From NCBI GenBank assembly GCA_905235535.1, contig CAJOLS010000008.1:1-48218 (forward strand): a stretch of DNA of 48,218 nt. Direction: 5' to 3'. The position numbers and the translations under genes are program-made. Position 1 is the first letter of the stretch, and each line of letters opens with the position of its first letter. The stretch is from an uncultured Bacteroidales bacterium. Lineage in GTDB: Bacteria; Bacteroidota; Bacteroidia; Bacteroidales; UBA932. Under the pieces are notes generated by a model. It had not been told where the DNA came from and ran no database searches. It saw only the letters and a program-made list of their open reading frames with translations. This document shows, in pieces, positions 34,663 through 43,841 of the stretch.

Positions 34663-36159
34663 TTATTTTTTGTTCTTGAACTTTTTCACGTTGTTGGTGA
34701 CAATCTGTTTTTTGCCCTTGGGCGCACTGTCCTGGACGATGGTGACGCCCTGAAGGGAGAGGCCGTTCACGTCATCGGCAACGATGGCGGGACGGTAATC
34801 CACATCCTTGACGCAGACTTTCACGTTCTTCATCACCAGGTTTTCGGCGTGACGGATATAGAACCCCCAGGCGGGAAGTTCCTTCCAGTTGGAGAATTCG
34901 GGATAGCTCTCCTCCAGCTCCGGGATGGCCTCCAGTTCGGCCTTGGAGGTGCCGCAAAAGGCATATCCGGGATTTGCCTTGCCGGGATAGACAATCTCTA
35001 TGTTCTCCAGGGTGAGGTTCTGGATGGGCATGCCGGGAATGCCCTGGATGCCGCTGGGGCACACATTGCGGGGCAAATCCTCCACCGGGCCCTCGTACAT
35101 GTAGCCGGCATCCGGCTTGTCGAAAGGAACTTCGGCATAGACGTTCCGGATGATGATGTCCTTCATGTAAGGATTGTCGCCGGCACGGCGGGAACCCGTA
35201 CGGATGAAGATGGGGTTGCCGGTATTGATGCTCTGCACTCCGTCAATCAGCACGTCTTCAATCTGGGCGCCGTCCACCGTGGCAATAGTGATGGCCGACC
35301 GGTAGGTGTCGTAGATATAGACGTTCCGGAAGGTGAAATGCTTGAATTTTCCAAGGGTGTAGGTGCCGAATTTGATACCGTTGGCGCTGGAGCGGCCGCG
35401 GCAGTTCTCCACCAAGATGTTCTCCGAAACGCCGTCCTTGCTATGACTCTTGAAGCAATAGACGTCATCGGCCGCGTCAAAGTCGCAGTTGCGGATTATC
35501 ACGTCGGAGCAGTCCACGATATCTATGCCGTCGTTGTTCCAGTAGGACTTGGCGTCCACTTTCACGCCGTCCACCAGAATGTTGCGGCATTTGTCGTACT
35601 GCTGGTTCCAGCTGGCAGGGTCCCGGAGCGTAATGTCTTTGACCGTAATGCCGTCACATTTGTAGAAATGAAGATTCTCGGGGCGCTTGCTTTCCTGGAG
35701 ACGGTCCAGTTTGAGCGGGTCTTCAATCAGTCCCATATGCACATAGTCCACGCCCTTGGTGGCCACCAGGAAGCCGCGGCAGTTGATTTCGCCTTTTCCG
35801 GTGATGCCCACATTCTTCTGCATGACGGAGAAAACCATCGCGGTCCAGTTGGCATCCTTGTCCCTTACGTAGTCCCAGGGATTGAGGGAACCCAGGAGGC
35901 GGGCATCCTCCTCGATGTGCAGGGTGACGTCGGACTTGATGTAGATGGAACCGGTTACAAAGTCTCCGCCCTTGAAGACAAGCCGGCCTCCCCCGTTGGA
36001 GGAGATATAGTCAATGGCAGCCTGGATGATGGCGGTGTTGAGGGTTTCACCATCGGCCTTTGCACCAAAGTCGGTGGCGAAATAATCCTTGGCGGCGGCC
36101 GATAAGGAGAATGCTCCGGCCAGCGCAAGAGTCCATGCAAGTTTGATGAATGTCTTCAT
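34663..36159 (-). CDS. GH28-like right-handed beta-helix glycosidase
   Basis: FATDFGAKADGETLNTAIIQAAIDYISSNGGGRLVFKGGDFVTGSIYIKSDVTLHIEEDARLLGS...SYWNNDGIDIVDCSDVIIRNCDFDAADDVYCFKSHS...CRGRSSANGIKFGTYT; signal peptide. Confidence 0.82.
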   Translation of the reverse strand: MKTFIKLAWTLALAGAFSLSAAAKDYFATDFGAKADGETLNTAIIQAAIDYISSNGGGRLVFKGGDFVTGSIYIKSDVTLHIEEDARLLGSLNPWDYVRDKDANWTAMVFSVMQKNVGITGKGEINCRGFLVATKGVDYVHMGLIEDPLKLDRLQESKRPENLHFYKCDGITVKDITLRDPASWNQQYDKCRNILVDGVKVDAKSYWNNDGIDIVDCSDVIIRNCDFDAADDVYCFKSHSKDGVSENILVENCRGRSSANGIKFGTYTLGKFKHFTFRNVYIYDTYRSAITIATVDGAQIEDVLIDGVQSINTGNPIFIRTGSRRAGDNPYMKDIIIRNVYAEVPFDKPDAGYMYEGPVEDLPRNVCPSGIQGIPGMPIQNLTLENIEIVYPGKANPGYAFCGTSKAELEAIPELEESYPEFSNWKELPAWGFYIRHAENLVMKNVKVCVKDVDYRPAIVADDVNGLSLQGVTIVQDSAPKGKKQIVTNNVKKFKNKK

Positions 36160-36177
36160 TTTTTATGTGTTCGTTAA

Positions 36178-37935
36178 TTATTGTTGGATTTGAAACCATG
36201 TTGTGCGCCACTGCGGGCCGTCATCGAAAGGGGGTGTCAGCGCAATGGGCTTTAGGCAGAGGGCTCCGGCCAGAAGTTCTCCGTCCTGGCCCAGGCGGGC
36301 CGTGGCTATTTCCTCCCGCGTCAGAAGCAGGGAGTCCGGCTGCCCGAAGTCGTCCCTGTGGTTGGTGGCATAGACCAGGGGACCCGCGCAGAAAGTAACG
36401 TAGTGCCGCGTAAAGCCGTTGTACCAGTTGGAGAAGTTATACTCGTTCTTACCGCCATTGCGGTATTCCCAGCTCCTTTCCAGGGTGCGTATCTCCACAG
36501 GGAACTCGATTTCCAGACGGTCTCCATCCTTCCAGGAGCGTCTGACACGGATATATCCGTCCTTTTCCTTCGCCGTCAGCGCCTTTCCGTTCACTTTTAC
36601 CGTGAAGGACTCCGCCCATCCGGGCCGATGCACCGCGAGGGTGAAATTCCCCCGGCCGCCTACCTCGAAAACCGCCCTGCCGCTGCGGGCATAATCCGAA
36701 CTCTGGCAGATTTGCACCGGATTCCCTTTTACGGACGTCTCATAGGAGGACTCGGAGATGATATTCACATAAACGCCGTCCTTCCGGGTATCGTACAGAT
36801 AGACGGGAATGTCTTCCAGGGCCGTCATTCCGCTGCTCCAGCAGCAAGCCCAGTCTCCCTTGGGGGTAAGTTCCCCGTTGGTGCGTACGTAATACTCCCA
36901 GCGCAGGCCGTCTTCGGCACGCGCGGCCATCAGGGCATTGTAGGCGCTTTTCTCCAGCTCCTCCGCATATTTTCCGTCTCCGCTGATGCACAGCATTTCC
37001 CAGGTGAAATGCATCCATTCCATTACCGAGCAGGTTTCCGTACACTCGTAGGGGGCCCACTCGGCCGGACGGTTGAACACCTCCAGGCACACATTGATTC
37101 CTCCCCAAGGCCCTCCCAGGGTGGTAAGGTGGTTGCTGCGGATGCTTTCCCAGGCACGGGTGCAGGCTTCCAGCAAGCGTTTGTCCCCAAACAGCCGGTA
37201 TGCTTTGGCCAGCCCCGTGAGGCAACGGTTCATTTCATAGATTTTCCCGTTGCCGATGAGAGAGACGTCGTACCCCTTGCCGGCCAGGGAAATGAGCTGG
37301 AGGCAGGGTGTATTGTCCAGCTCGAAGATACAGCGGTCTATGAGTTCCTTCACCAGGGGGTCCGGCCTTACTTGATAAAGGTCGCAGAGCGGGTCCAGGA
37401 TTCCGCAGCCGGCCATGCCGCTGTGCTGCCCCGTCTGGGCCAGCTTGATTCCCTGGTCAAAGACGCTCCAGTGCAGGAATCCGGCTATCCGCAGGGCGCA
37501 GTCGGCATAACGGGGCTGGTCCAGCGCCACGCTGGCCTGGGTAAAACCCTTGATAAGGTACGCCATAATCCAGGTGTCCCAGTCCACCTTCATCTCTTCC
37601 GGTCCGGGGCGGTGATAGTAGCGTTTATCCTCCCGGTAACAACCCAGGTAGCCGTTCTCTTCCTGCAGCGAAGCCAGATAATCTGCAACGGAGGCCAGTT
37701 TCTGCCCCAGCACAGGGTCTCCCGTGCGCTGACAGGCCCTTGCGGCCGTGTACATCCACTTGCCGGCATGTTCCCCCTGCCAGCCACCTTTTCCCTGGGC
37801 CACCACTTCCGGACTGAACAGATGGATGGCATAACTGTCCGGTCCCGTTATGTACTGGGAAAGGCGGCCGTCGTAGCCTGCATCGACAGCGTGGCCCAGA
37901 AGGCCGCCGATGGTAATTACAAGGAGAAATTTCAT
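36178..37935 (-). CDS. GH127-like (beta-L-arabinofuranosidase fold) glycoside hydrolase
   Basis: GWQGEHAGKWMYTAARACQRTGDP...YECTETCSVMEWMHFTWEMLCISGDGKYAEELEKSAYNALMAA...GDWACCWSSGMTALEDIPVYLYDTRKDGVYVNII (E/C/CC zinc-site-like pattern). Confidence 0.78.
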   Translation of the reverse strand: MKFLLVITIGGLLGHAVDAGYDGRLSQYITGPDSYAIHLFSPEVVAQGKGGWQGEHAGKWMYTAARACQRTGDPVLGQKLASVADYLASLQEENGYLGCYREDKRYYHRPGPEEMKVDWDTWIMAYLIKGFTQASVALDQPRYADCALRIAGFLHWSVFDQGIKLAQTGQHSGMAGCGILDPLCDLYQVRPDPLVKELIDRCIFELDNTPCLQLISLAGKGYDVSLIGNGKIYEMNRCLTGLAKAYRLFGDKRLLEACTRAWESIRSNHLTTLGGPWGGINVCLEVFNRPAEWAPYECTETCSVMEWMHFTWEMLCISGDGKYAEELEKSAYNALMAARAEDGLRWEYYVRTNGELTPKGDWACCWSSGMTALEDIPVYLYDTRKDGVYVNIISESSYETSVKGNPVQICQSSDYARSGRAVFEVGGRGNFTLAVHRPGWAESFTVKVNGKALTAKEKDGYIRVRRSWKDGDRLEIEFPVEIRTLERSWEYRNGGKNEYNFSNWYNGFTRHYVTFCAGPLVYATNHRDDFGQPDSLLLTREEIATARLGQDGELLAGALCLKPIALTPPFDDGPQWRTTWFQIQQ

Positions 37936-38759
37936 TCCAGAACAGCAACTACGGGATAATGGTCGGAAACGAAGGGCACGTTGTCATAAGACTGGGTGAC
38001 GCGGGCCAGGCTGGTGCACTTCGGGAAACCGGAATAGAAGATATAGTCTATGTGGCGGGTGCCGGAAACCTTGCCCCAGTCGTGCCAGGTGGGGCCTTCG
38101 TCAATTTCCGGAGCGGTTTCCCAGGCATCCGTCATCATTTTGCGCAGATCCGTCAGGCAAGGGTCTTCAGGATACACGTTGAAATCTCCCGTGAGAATCA
38201 TGGGATTGCCATTGGGATTCATTTTGCCTATCCTTTCCACGATGAGGGCCAGGCCGTTTTGGCGGGCCACCTCTCCCATGTGGTCCAGGTGGGTGTTCAC
38301 AAAGAAGAATTCCTTGTTGCAGGAAAGGTCTTTGAGGAGCGTCCAGGTGGCGGTGCGCTTGCAGGCGGCATCCCAGCCTAAGGAAGGCACATCCGGCGTT
38401 TCGGACAGCCAGTAGGTTCCCCAGTCCAGCAGGGCGATGCGGGTGGTGTCGTAGAAGACGGACATGTGCTCGCCCCCCTTCACGCCGTCCTCACGGCCTA
38501 CGCCCACGCACTGGTACATGGGGCACTGCTCCAGGAAATAATCCAGCTGGAAATCTACCGCTTCCTGTACGCCGAAAACGGCCGGACGCTGGTCCAGAAT
38601 CATATCGGCAGCGGCCTTGCGGCGGTACTGCCAGGAGTTTTCATGGTCGTTTGCCATGCCCACCCGTACATTGAAGGTCATTACTTTGAGGGGCGTCCGG
38701 GAAGGGCTGCAGGCCAGAAGGGAAAATGCAGCCACAACGAATAACAGGGTTCTTTTCAT
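37932..38759 (-). CDS. Endonuclease/exonuclease/phosphatase (EEP) family lipoprotein
   Basis: MKRTLLFVVAAFSLLACSPSRTPLKVMTFNVRVGMANDHENSWQYRRKAAADMI...VFGVQEA...FFVNTHLDHMGEVARQNG...MILTGDFNVYP...HIDYIFYSG...SDHYPVVAVLE. Confidence 0.92.
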   Translation of the reverse strand: MKRTLLFVVAAFSLLACSPSRTPLKVMTFNVRVGMANDHENSWQYRRKAAADMILDQRPAVFGVQEAVDFQLDYFLEQCPMYQCVGVGREDGVKGGEHMSVFYDTTRIALLDWGTYWLSETPDVPSLGWDAACKRTATWTLLKDLSCNKEFFFVNTHLDHMGEVARQNGLALIVERIGKMNPNGNPMILTGDFNVYPEDPCLTDLRKMMTDAWETAPEIDEGPTWHDWGKVSGTRHIDYIFYSGFPKCTSLARVTQSYDNVPFVSDHYPVVAVLE

Positions 38760-38773
38760 GATTAGTATGGTAT

Positions 38774-40108
38774 TTACAGGTTAATTTCCACAATGTAGTC
38801 TATGCTGCAGTCTGCGTCTGCAGGCAGCTGGACGGTAAAATCGGTCTTGCCTTTCTTGAAGCTGAGCGGGGCGCCGCCGGCAAAAGCCTTCACCCTGCCC
38901 TTTTTCACCTTGAGCGGGAAGGGAAGGGTGATGGTTCCGTTTTCGGGCATTTCCATCACGTGCAGGAAAATCTTTCCCTCCTTGTGGGTGAGGACGCCCC
39001 AGGGCTGGGGCTTGAGCATAGTGGCCCGGGTGCCGTAGATGGTTTCCCCGTTGGCGGCCATCCATTCTCCCATGGCGGCCAGGCGGGTTACGCTGCCCTC
39101 GGGGATGGTGCCGTCCGGGCCGGGTCCCACATTGAGCAGAAGGTTGGCATTGCGGCCGGCAATGCTCACCAGTGTGCGGAGAAGATCCGGAACCGTTTTC
39201 CACTGGGGATCCCTCAGGTTGTAGCCCCAGTTGTCGTTGAGGGTCTTGCAGGTTTCCAGGGCCAGGTCCTGGCTGATGTGGCTGGTGCGGCTGTAGCCGG
39301 CGCCGTTCTCTCCGGGGATGTCCCGTTCAAACACCTGGATATCCTCTCCCGGGATGGGGTTGCGGTGGTGGTTGTTGGCCACCAGGCAGGAAGGCTGCAA
39401 CCGGTGGATGAGGTTGTAGATTCTCTCATAGCCCCAGTCAAAGTCCACCACCAGCTCCTTCCCTTCCTCGGGCTTCTTGATCTTGGCCCAGTCCCCGTCA
39501 AACCAGATGCAGCCGATGGGGCCGTAGTGGGTGAGCAGTTCCGTGATTTGCTCGCACATGAAGTCCAGGTAATGGGCATAGTCGGCCTTGGGATTGCCGT
39601 CCCCGCGGGGATAGTCCTCCCGGCCCCAGTCCAGAAGGGAATAGTAGAAATTGAGGCCGATTCCCTCTGCGTGGCAGGCATCGGCCAGCTCCTTGAGGGG
39701 ATCCCGGCCGAAGGGAGTGGCGTCCGCCACATTGTAGGGGGAAGCCTTGGTGGCGAACATGGAGAAACCGTCGTGGTGGCGCGAAGTGATGGTGATATAC
39801 TTGGCACCGGACGCCTTGATCTGGCGCACCCACTGGGCGGCGTCGAAACGGGACGGATAGAAACCGCCGGGATACTTGGAATATTCCTCGTAGGGAACGT
39901 TCTGCTGGTGCATCACCCATTCTCCCTGGGCCAGCATGGAATACACGCCCCAGTGGATGAAAACGCCAAATTTATTGTCCCGGAACTGCTCTTTGGCAGC
40001 CACGGCTTCCGCAGAAGGCACATAGCCTTTGACGCCCTCTTCCACAACGGGAACAAGGGGGCTCTGCGCCAGGCCCAGAAAGGCCGATAACAGAATAGTG
40101 GTTAGCAT
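38774..40108 (-). CDS. GH29 alpha-L-fucosidase
   Basis: KFGVFIHWGVYSMLAQGEWVMHQQNVPYEEY...FDAAQWVRQIKASGAKYITITSRHHDGFSMFATKASPYNV...IGLNFYYSLLDWGREDYP...GPIGCIWFDGDWAK...GRNANLLLNVGPGPDGTIPEG. Confidence 0.95.
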   Translation of the reverse strand: MLTTILLSAFLGLAQSPLVPVVEEGVKGYVPSAEAVAAKEQFRDNKFGVFIHWGVYSMLAQGEWVMHQQNVPYEEYSKYPGGFYPSRFDAAQWVRQIKASGAKYITITSRHHDGFSMFATKASPYNVADATPFGRDPLKELADACHAEGIGLNFYYSLLDWGREDYPRGDGNPKADYAHYLDFMCEQITELLTHYGPIGCIWFDGDWAKIKKPEEGKELVVDFDWGYERIYNLIHRLQPSCLVANNHHRNPIPGEDIQVFERDIPGENGAGYSRTSHISQDLALETCKTLNDNWGYNLRDPQWKTVPDLLRTLVSIAGRNANLLLNVGPGPDGTIPEGSVTRLAAMGEWMAANGETIYGTRATMLKPQPWGVLTHKEGKIFLHVMEMPENGTITLPFPLKVKKGRVKAFAGGAPLSFKKGKTDFTVQLPADADCSIDYIVEINL

Positions 40109-40109
40109 A

Positions 40110-41480
40110 TCAGTTTGTGTTAGAATTATTTACATGGAACTCACACGTTATGGGCTCGCTGGAGGCATCCCAGGAATCCACCCCTACGATGGCAGCGGTG
40201 TACTCCCCTTCCTCCAGGCCTTCCAGCGGAAGCTCGTACAGGGGCTTCATCCCCGAAGGGAGCGGCGAAGCGTAAAAATCGGCCAGAACCTTCTTTTGGG
40301 CAACGGGAACCCCGTCCCGGCTGATGGTGACCAGATAATGGTGTACGAATTCGTCGTCTTTCCCGGCCTCGAAGCACAGTTTGCCGTCCTGGAACCGGGC
40401 CGACGAAAGCGTGGGAGCTGTATTGCGTGCCTTCAGGGTTTCGTGGTTGTAGCGCTGCAGATGGGAGCCGTTTGCCTTGGGCGCAGGGAGTTCCCAGGGC
40501 TCACCTATCACCGCCCTGTGGTAGAAATCCATGCGGGTGAGGCGGGCGTTCCCCTTCCTGTCAAACTGCAGCAGCAGGCCCTGCGAGAACTTGCCGGCTC
40601 CCTTCATGGTGGTGAGGGTGGCCATATCTTCATACCCGCCGTTGTCTATGGCCATGTAGCTGGTGGAGGCGGTTCCAACGGCCGTGAAACTCCCCTGCCA
40701 GATGCTGCGGGGGTCGTTCAGGGGGAAGTGCAGGTGGCCTCCGAAGGTAATCACCTGCGGATAGCGGGAAAGGATGCCGCCCAGCTCCTTGGTGGCCCAG
40801 TATTCCCCCAGCCGGGTGTACGTATCCTGTAGCACGGAGCCGTAGCAGGTGCCGTAAATCATGGGATGGGTGAGGAGGAGGACATATCGGCCCGGATCTT
40901 TTTCCGTAATCTCCTTCAGGCGGGCCTCCAGCCATTCCAGGGCCGCGGGGGCATAGGTTATAGGGTTTGTGTTGTCCGGGGTGATGCAGAGGACATGATA
41001 AGGGCCGAAGACGCAGTGCCGGCACTCCAGCGAATCCCGCATGACAGGGTCCAGGTCTGTCTGGAAGAAATTCTCTCCGAGGACGGTGTGGAAGGCGGAA
41101 TTCCAGGCCACGCTCTCCTTTGTCCAGCGGTAACCCGGATTCATATCGTGGTTGCCCACCGTATAAACCATGGGAACCTCTGCAGGGTTTAGGACGCTTT
41201 CGTAAATTTCCCTGAAGGCGGCAATCTGGGGGGCCGATGCGGTATTGACCAGGTCTCCCGCCACCAGGACAGCGGCCAGATTGCCCTGCGAAGCCTCCTG
41301 CAACTGCGTCAGGGCCTCCTTGAATTTCTCTTCCGAACCGTATCCGTTGCCTATGTGCGTATCGCTGATGACGCCCAGGGAAAGGACAATCTGATTCTCG
41401 TCAAAACGGGCGGCCCGCGGCCCGCAGGCAAACAGGAAAGGAAGGGTTAGAAGGCCGATGGCAAGAGGAAACATTTTCAT
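40110..41480 (-). CDS. Metallophosphoesterase (calcineurin-like) lipoprotein
   Basis: MKMFPLAIGLLTLPFLFACGPRAARFDENQIVLSLGVISDTHIGNGYGSEEKFKEAL...AVLVAGDLVNTAS...MVYTVGNHDMNPG...LLTHPMIYGTCYG...ITFGGHLHFPLNDPRS. The 1210-aa ORF extends antisense into GH92; the real start is MKMF with signal peptide. Confidence 0.9.
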   Translation of the reverse strand: MKMFPLAIGLLTLPFLFACGPRAARFDENQIVLSLGVISDTHIGNGYGSEEKFKEALTQLQEASQGNLAAVLVAGDLVNTASAPQIAAFREIYESVLNPAEVPMVYTVGNHDMNPGYRWTKESVAWNSAFHTVLGENFFQTDLDPVMRDSLECRHCVFGPYHVLCITPDNTNPITYAPAALEWLEARLKEITEKDPGRYVLLLTHPMIYGTCYGSVLQDTYTRLGEYWATKELGGILSRYPQVITFGGHLHFPLNDPRSIWQGSFTAVGTASTSYMAIDNGGYEDMATLTTMKGAGKFSQGLLLQFDRKGNARLTRMDFYHRAVIGEPWELPAPKANGSHLQRYNHETLKARNTAPTLSSARFQDGKLCFEAGKDDEFVHHYLVTISRDGVPVAQKKVLADFYASPLPSGMKPLYELPLEGLEEGEYTAAIVGVDSWDASSEPITCEFHVNNSNTN

Positions 41481-41513
41481 AGCATAAATATAGTGAAAAA
41501 TTGGCATTATTGT

Positions 41514-41521
41514 TATCTTTG
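41514..41521 (+). promoter_or_regulatory. TATCTTTG (-7-like box) immediately upstream of the first GH92 gene
   Basis: TAnnTTTG match 4 nt before the ATG at 41526. Confidence 0.3.
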
Positions 41522-41525
41522 AGGT

Positions 41526-43841
41526 ATGAAAACGCATTTTTTTTCTTTGGTCTGCTTTCTGGGCCTGTGCCTGAACCTCCAGGCCCAGCACGTTCAGTAT
41601 GTGAACCCCTTCATCGGCACCGCCGGAATGGGGCACACTTTCCCCGGAGCCTGCGTTCCCTTTGGCGGCGTGCAGCTGTCTCCGGACACGGAAATGATTC
41701 CCCACAACATCCGGGGAACCTACCAGCCGCGCACCTACGAATACTGCGCCGGCTACCAGTATGAAGACTGCACCATCGTGGGCTTTTCCCACACGCATTT
41801 CAGCGGAACGGGCCATTCGGACCTGGGAGACATCCTGCTCATGCCCGGCACGGGAGAGATACTCCTCACCCCCGGCACGGCGGAAAACCCGGAATCCGGA
41901 TACCGCCAGCGCTTCAGCCACAGGGATGAATCGGCCGGAGCCGGCCACTACGAGGTAAAACTGGAAGACAGCGGCATCCGGGTGGAACTTACCGCCACCC
42001 AGCGCGTGGGCGTGCACCGCTACACCTTCCCGGAAGGGGCCCGGGGCCACATAGTGTTGGACCTGGACCACGGCATCTACAACTACGACGGAAAAACCCT
42101 CTGGGCCGAGGTAAGGGTGGAAAGCCCCACCCTGGTCACCGGCTACCGCATCACCAACGGCTGGGCCCGCACCAATTATACGTATTTTGCCATCCGGTTC
42201 TCCAGCCCCATCGTGGAATATGGTTACGAGGACAAGGCACCCGTCTATTACAAGGGCGGCTATGCCAAATTCCCCCAGTACCACAATTTCCCGGAGATGG
42301 CGGGCCGGAAGCTGGCCGCCTGGTTCCGCTTTGACACGGCCTCCACGCCGGAGGTTACCGTGAAAGTAGGCCTGTCGGCCACCGGCACTGCGGGCGCCCT
42401 CAAGAACCTGGAGGCCGAGGCCGGGGACAAAGGCTTCGACCAGCTTAGGAAGGAAGCCAGACAGGCCTGGGAAAAAGAGCTTTCCTGCATGGAGATAGAA
42501 GGCAGCGAGGAGCAGAAGACCATGTTCTACACCTCGCTCTACCATACCATGATCAACCCCTCCGTGTATATGGACGTGGACGGCCTCTACCGGGGCCTGG
42601 ACCACGAACTGCACAAGGCAGAGGGCTTCACCAACTACACCGTTTTCTCCCTCTGGGACACCTACAGGGCGCAGCATCCCTTCCTGGCCCTGGTAAAACA
42701 GCACCGGGACGAAGACATGGTGGCCTCCATGCTGGCCCACTACCGGCAAAGCGTGCACGGCATGCTGCCCATCTGGAGCCACATGGCCAACGAGAACTGG
42801 TGCATGACCGGTTACCACAGCGTAAGCGTCCTTTCCGACGCCATTGCCAAGGGCCTCAAGGTGGACGGGAAGGAAGCCCTGGAGGCCATGGTCTCCACCT
42901 CCAGCGTACCCTGGTACGGAGGCCTGGGAGAATACATTGATCTGGGCTACGTGCCCTTGGAGGCCACTTCCACGGCCGCCAGCAACACCTTGGAGTATGC
43001 CTACGACGACTGGGCCATAGCCGCCGCGGCCGAAAGGCTGGGAGACGGGGAAACGGCCCGCCGCTACTATGCCCGTGCAACCAACTACAAGAACGTATTC
43101 GACAGCAGCATCGGCCTGTCCCGTCCCCGCTACAGGGACGGCAGTTTCAAGGCCGATTTTGACGTCAAGCAGACGGTGGGACAGGGATTCATCGAAGGAA
43201 ATTCGCAGAATTTCTCCTTCCACGCGCCCCATGACGTAAACGGCATCAAGCAGCTGATGGGCGGGGACAAACGCTTCACAGCCACCTTGGACGACCTTTT
43301 TGGCACCCATCTGCCGGAATACTGCTATGCCGACAACGAGGACGTGTCCGAAGACTGCCTGCTGGGAGGATATGTGCACGGCAACGAACCCAGCCACCAC
43401 ATCCCCTACCTCTATGCCTGGACGTCCCAGCCCTGGAAAACCCAGTACTGGCTGCGGGAAATCATCAACCGCTTCTACAAGCCCGAAATCCGCGGCCTGG
43501 GCGGCAACGACGACTGCGGACAGATGAGCGCCTGGTACATCTTCTCGGTGATGGGCTTCTATCCCGTGTGCCCCGGAACGGACCAGTACGTTATCGGCGC
43601 TCCCTTCCTGCCGTACGTAAAATTGCAACTTGAGAACGGGAACATCCTGGAAATCAAGGCCCCCGGCGTAAGCGACGCCAAGCGTTACGTCCAGGCCGTC
43701 AAACTGAACGGAAAGCCCCTGGACCGCCTCTACCTTACGCACGAAGAGCTGACGAAGGGCGGCACGCTGGAATTCACCATGAGCAAGACTCCCAATAAAC
43801 GCCGCGGAATTGCCGCAGGCACCAAACCCTACTCGCTATGA
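41526..43841 (+). CDS. GH92 alpha-mannosidase
   Basis: HVQYVNPFIGTAGMGHTFPGACVPFGGVQLSPDTEM...FSHTHFSGTGHSDLGDILLMPGTGE...YTVFSLWDTYRAQHPFLALV...NDDCGQMSAWYIFSVMGFYPVCPGTDQYVIGAPFLP. Confidence 0.97.
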   Translation: MKTHFFSLVCFLGLCLNLQAQHVQYVNPFIGTAGMGHTFPGACVPFGGVQLSPDTEMIPHNIRGTYQPRTYEYCAGYQYEDCTIVGFSHTHFSGTGHSDLGDILLMPGTGEILLTPGTAENPESGYRQRFSHRDESAGAGHYEVKLEDSGIRVELTATQRVGVHRYTFPEGARGHIVLDLDHGIYNYDGKTLWAEVRVESPTLVTGYRITNGWARTNYTYFAIRFSSPIVEYGYEDKAPVYYKGGYAKFPQYHNFPEMAGRKLAAWFRFDTASTPEVTVKVGLSATGTAGALKNLEAEAGDKGFDQLRKEARQAWEKELSCMEIEGSEEQKTMFYTSLYHTMINPSVYMDVDGLYRGLDHELHKAEGFTNYTVFSLWDTYRAQHPFLALVKQHRDEDMVASMLAHYRQSVHGMLPIWSHMANENWCMTGYHSVSVLSDAIAKGLKVDGKEALEAMVSTSSVPWYGGLGEYIDLGYVPLEATSTAASNTLEYAYDDWAIAAAAERLGDGETARRYYARATNYKNVFDSSIGLSRPRYRDGSFKADFDVKQTVGQGFIEGNSQNFSFHAPHDVNGIKQLMGGDKRFTATLDDLFGTHLPEYCYADNEDVSEDCLLGGYVHGNEPSHHIPYLYAWTSQPWKTQYWLREIINRFYKPEIRGLGGNDDCGQMSAWYIFSVMGFYPVCPGTDQYVIGAPFLPYVKLQLENGNILEIKAPGVSDAKRYVQAVKLNGKPLDRLYLTHEELTKGGTLEFTMSKTPNKRRGIAAGTKPYSL

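Noticed and set aside
34042-36105. 687-aa plus-strand ORF opposite the beta-helix genes
   Set aside because: Antisense shadow ORF; V/G/H/D-rich composition and no domain motifs.
40110-43742. 1210-aa minus-strand ORF
   Set aside because: Only the C-terminal portion (from MKMFPLAIGLL, start 41480) is the metallophosphoesterase. The upstream 2.3 kb is antisense to the GH92 gene and shows the low-complexity V/G/H/A composition of a shadow ORF.
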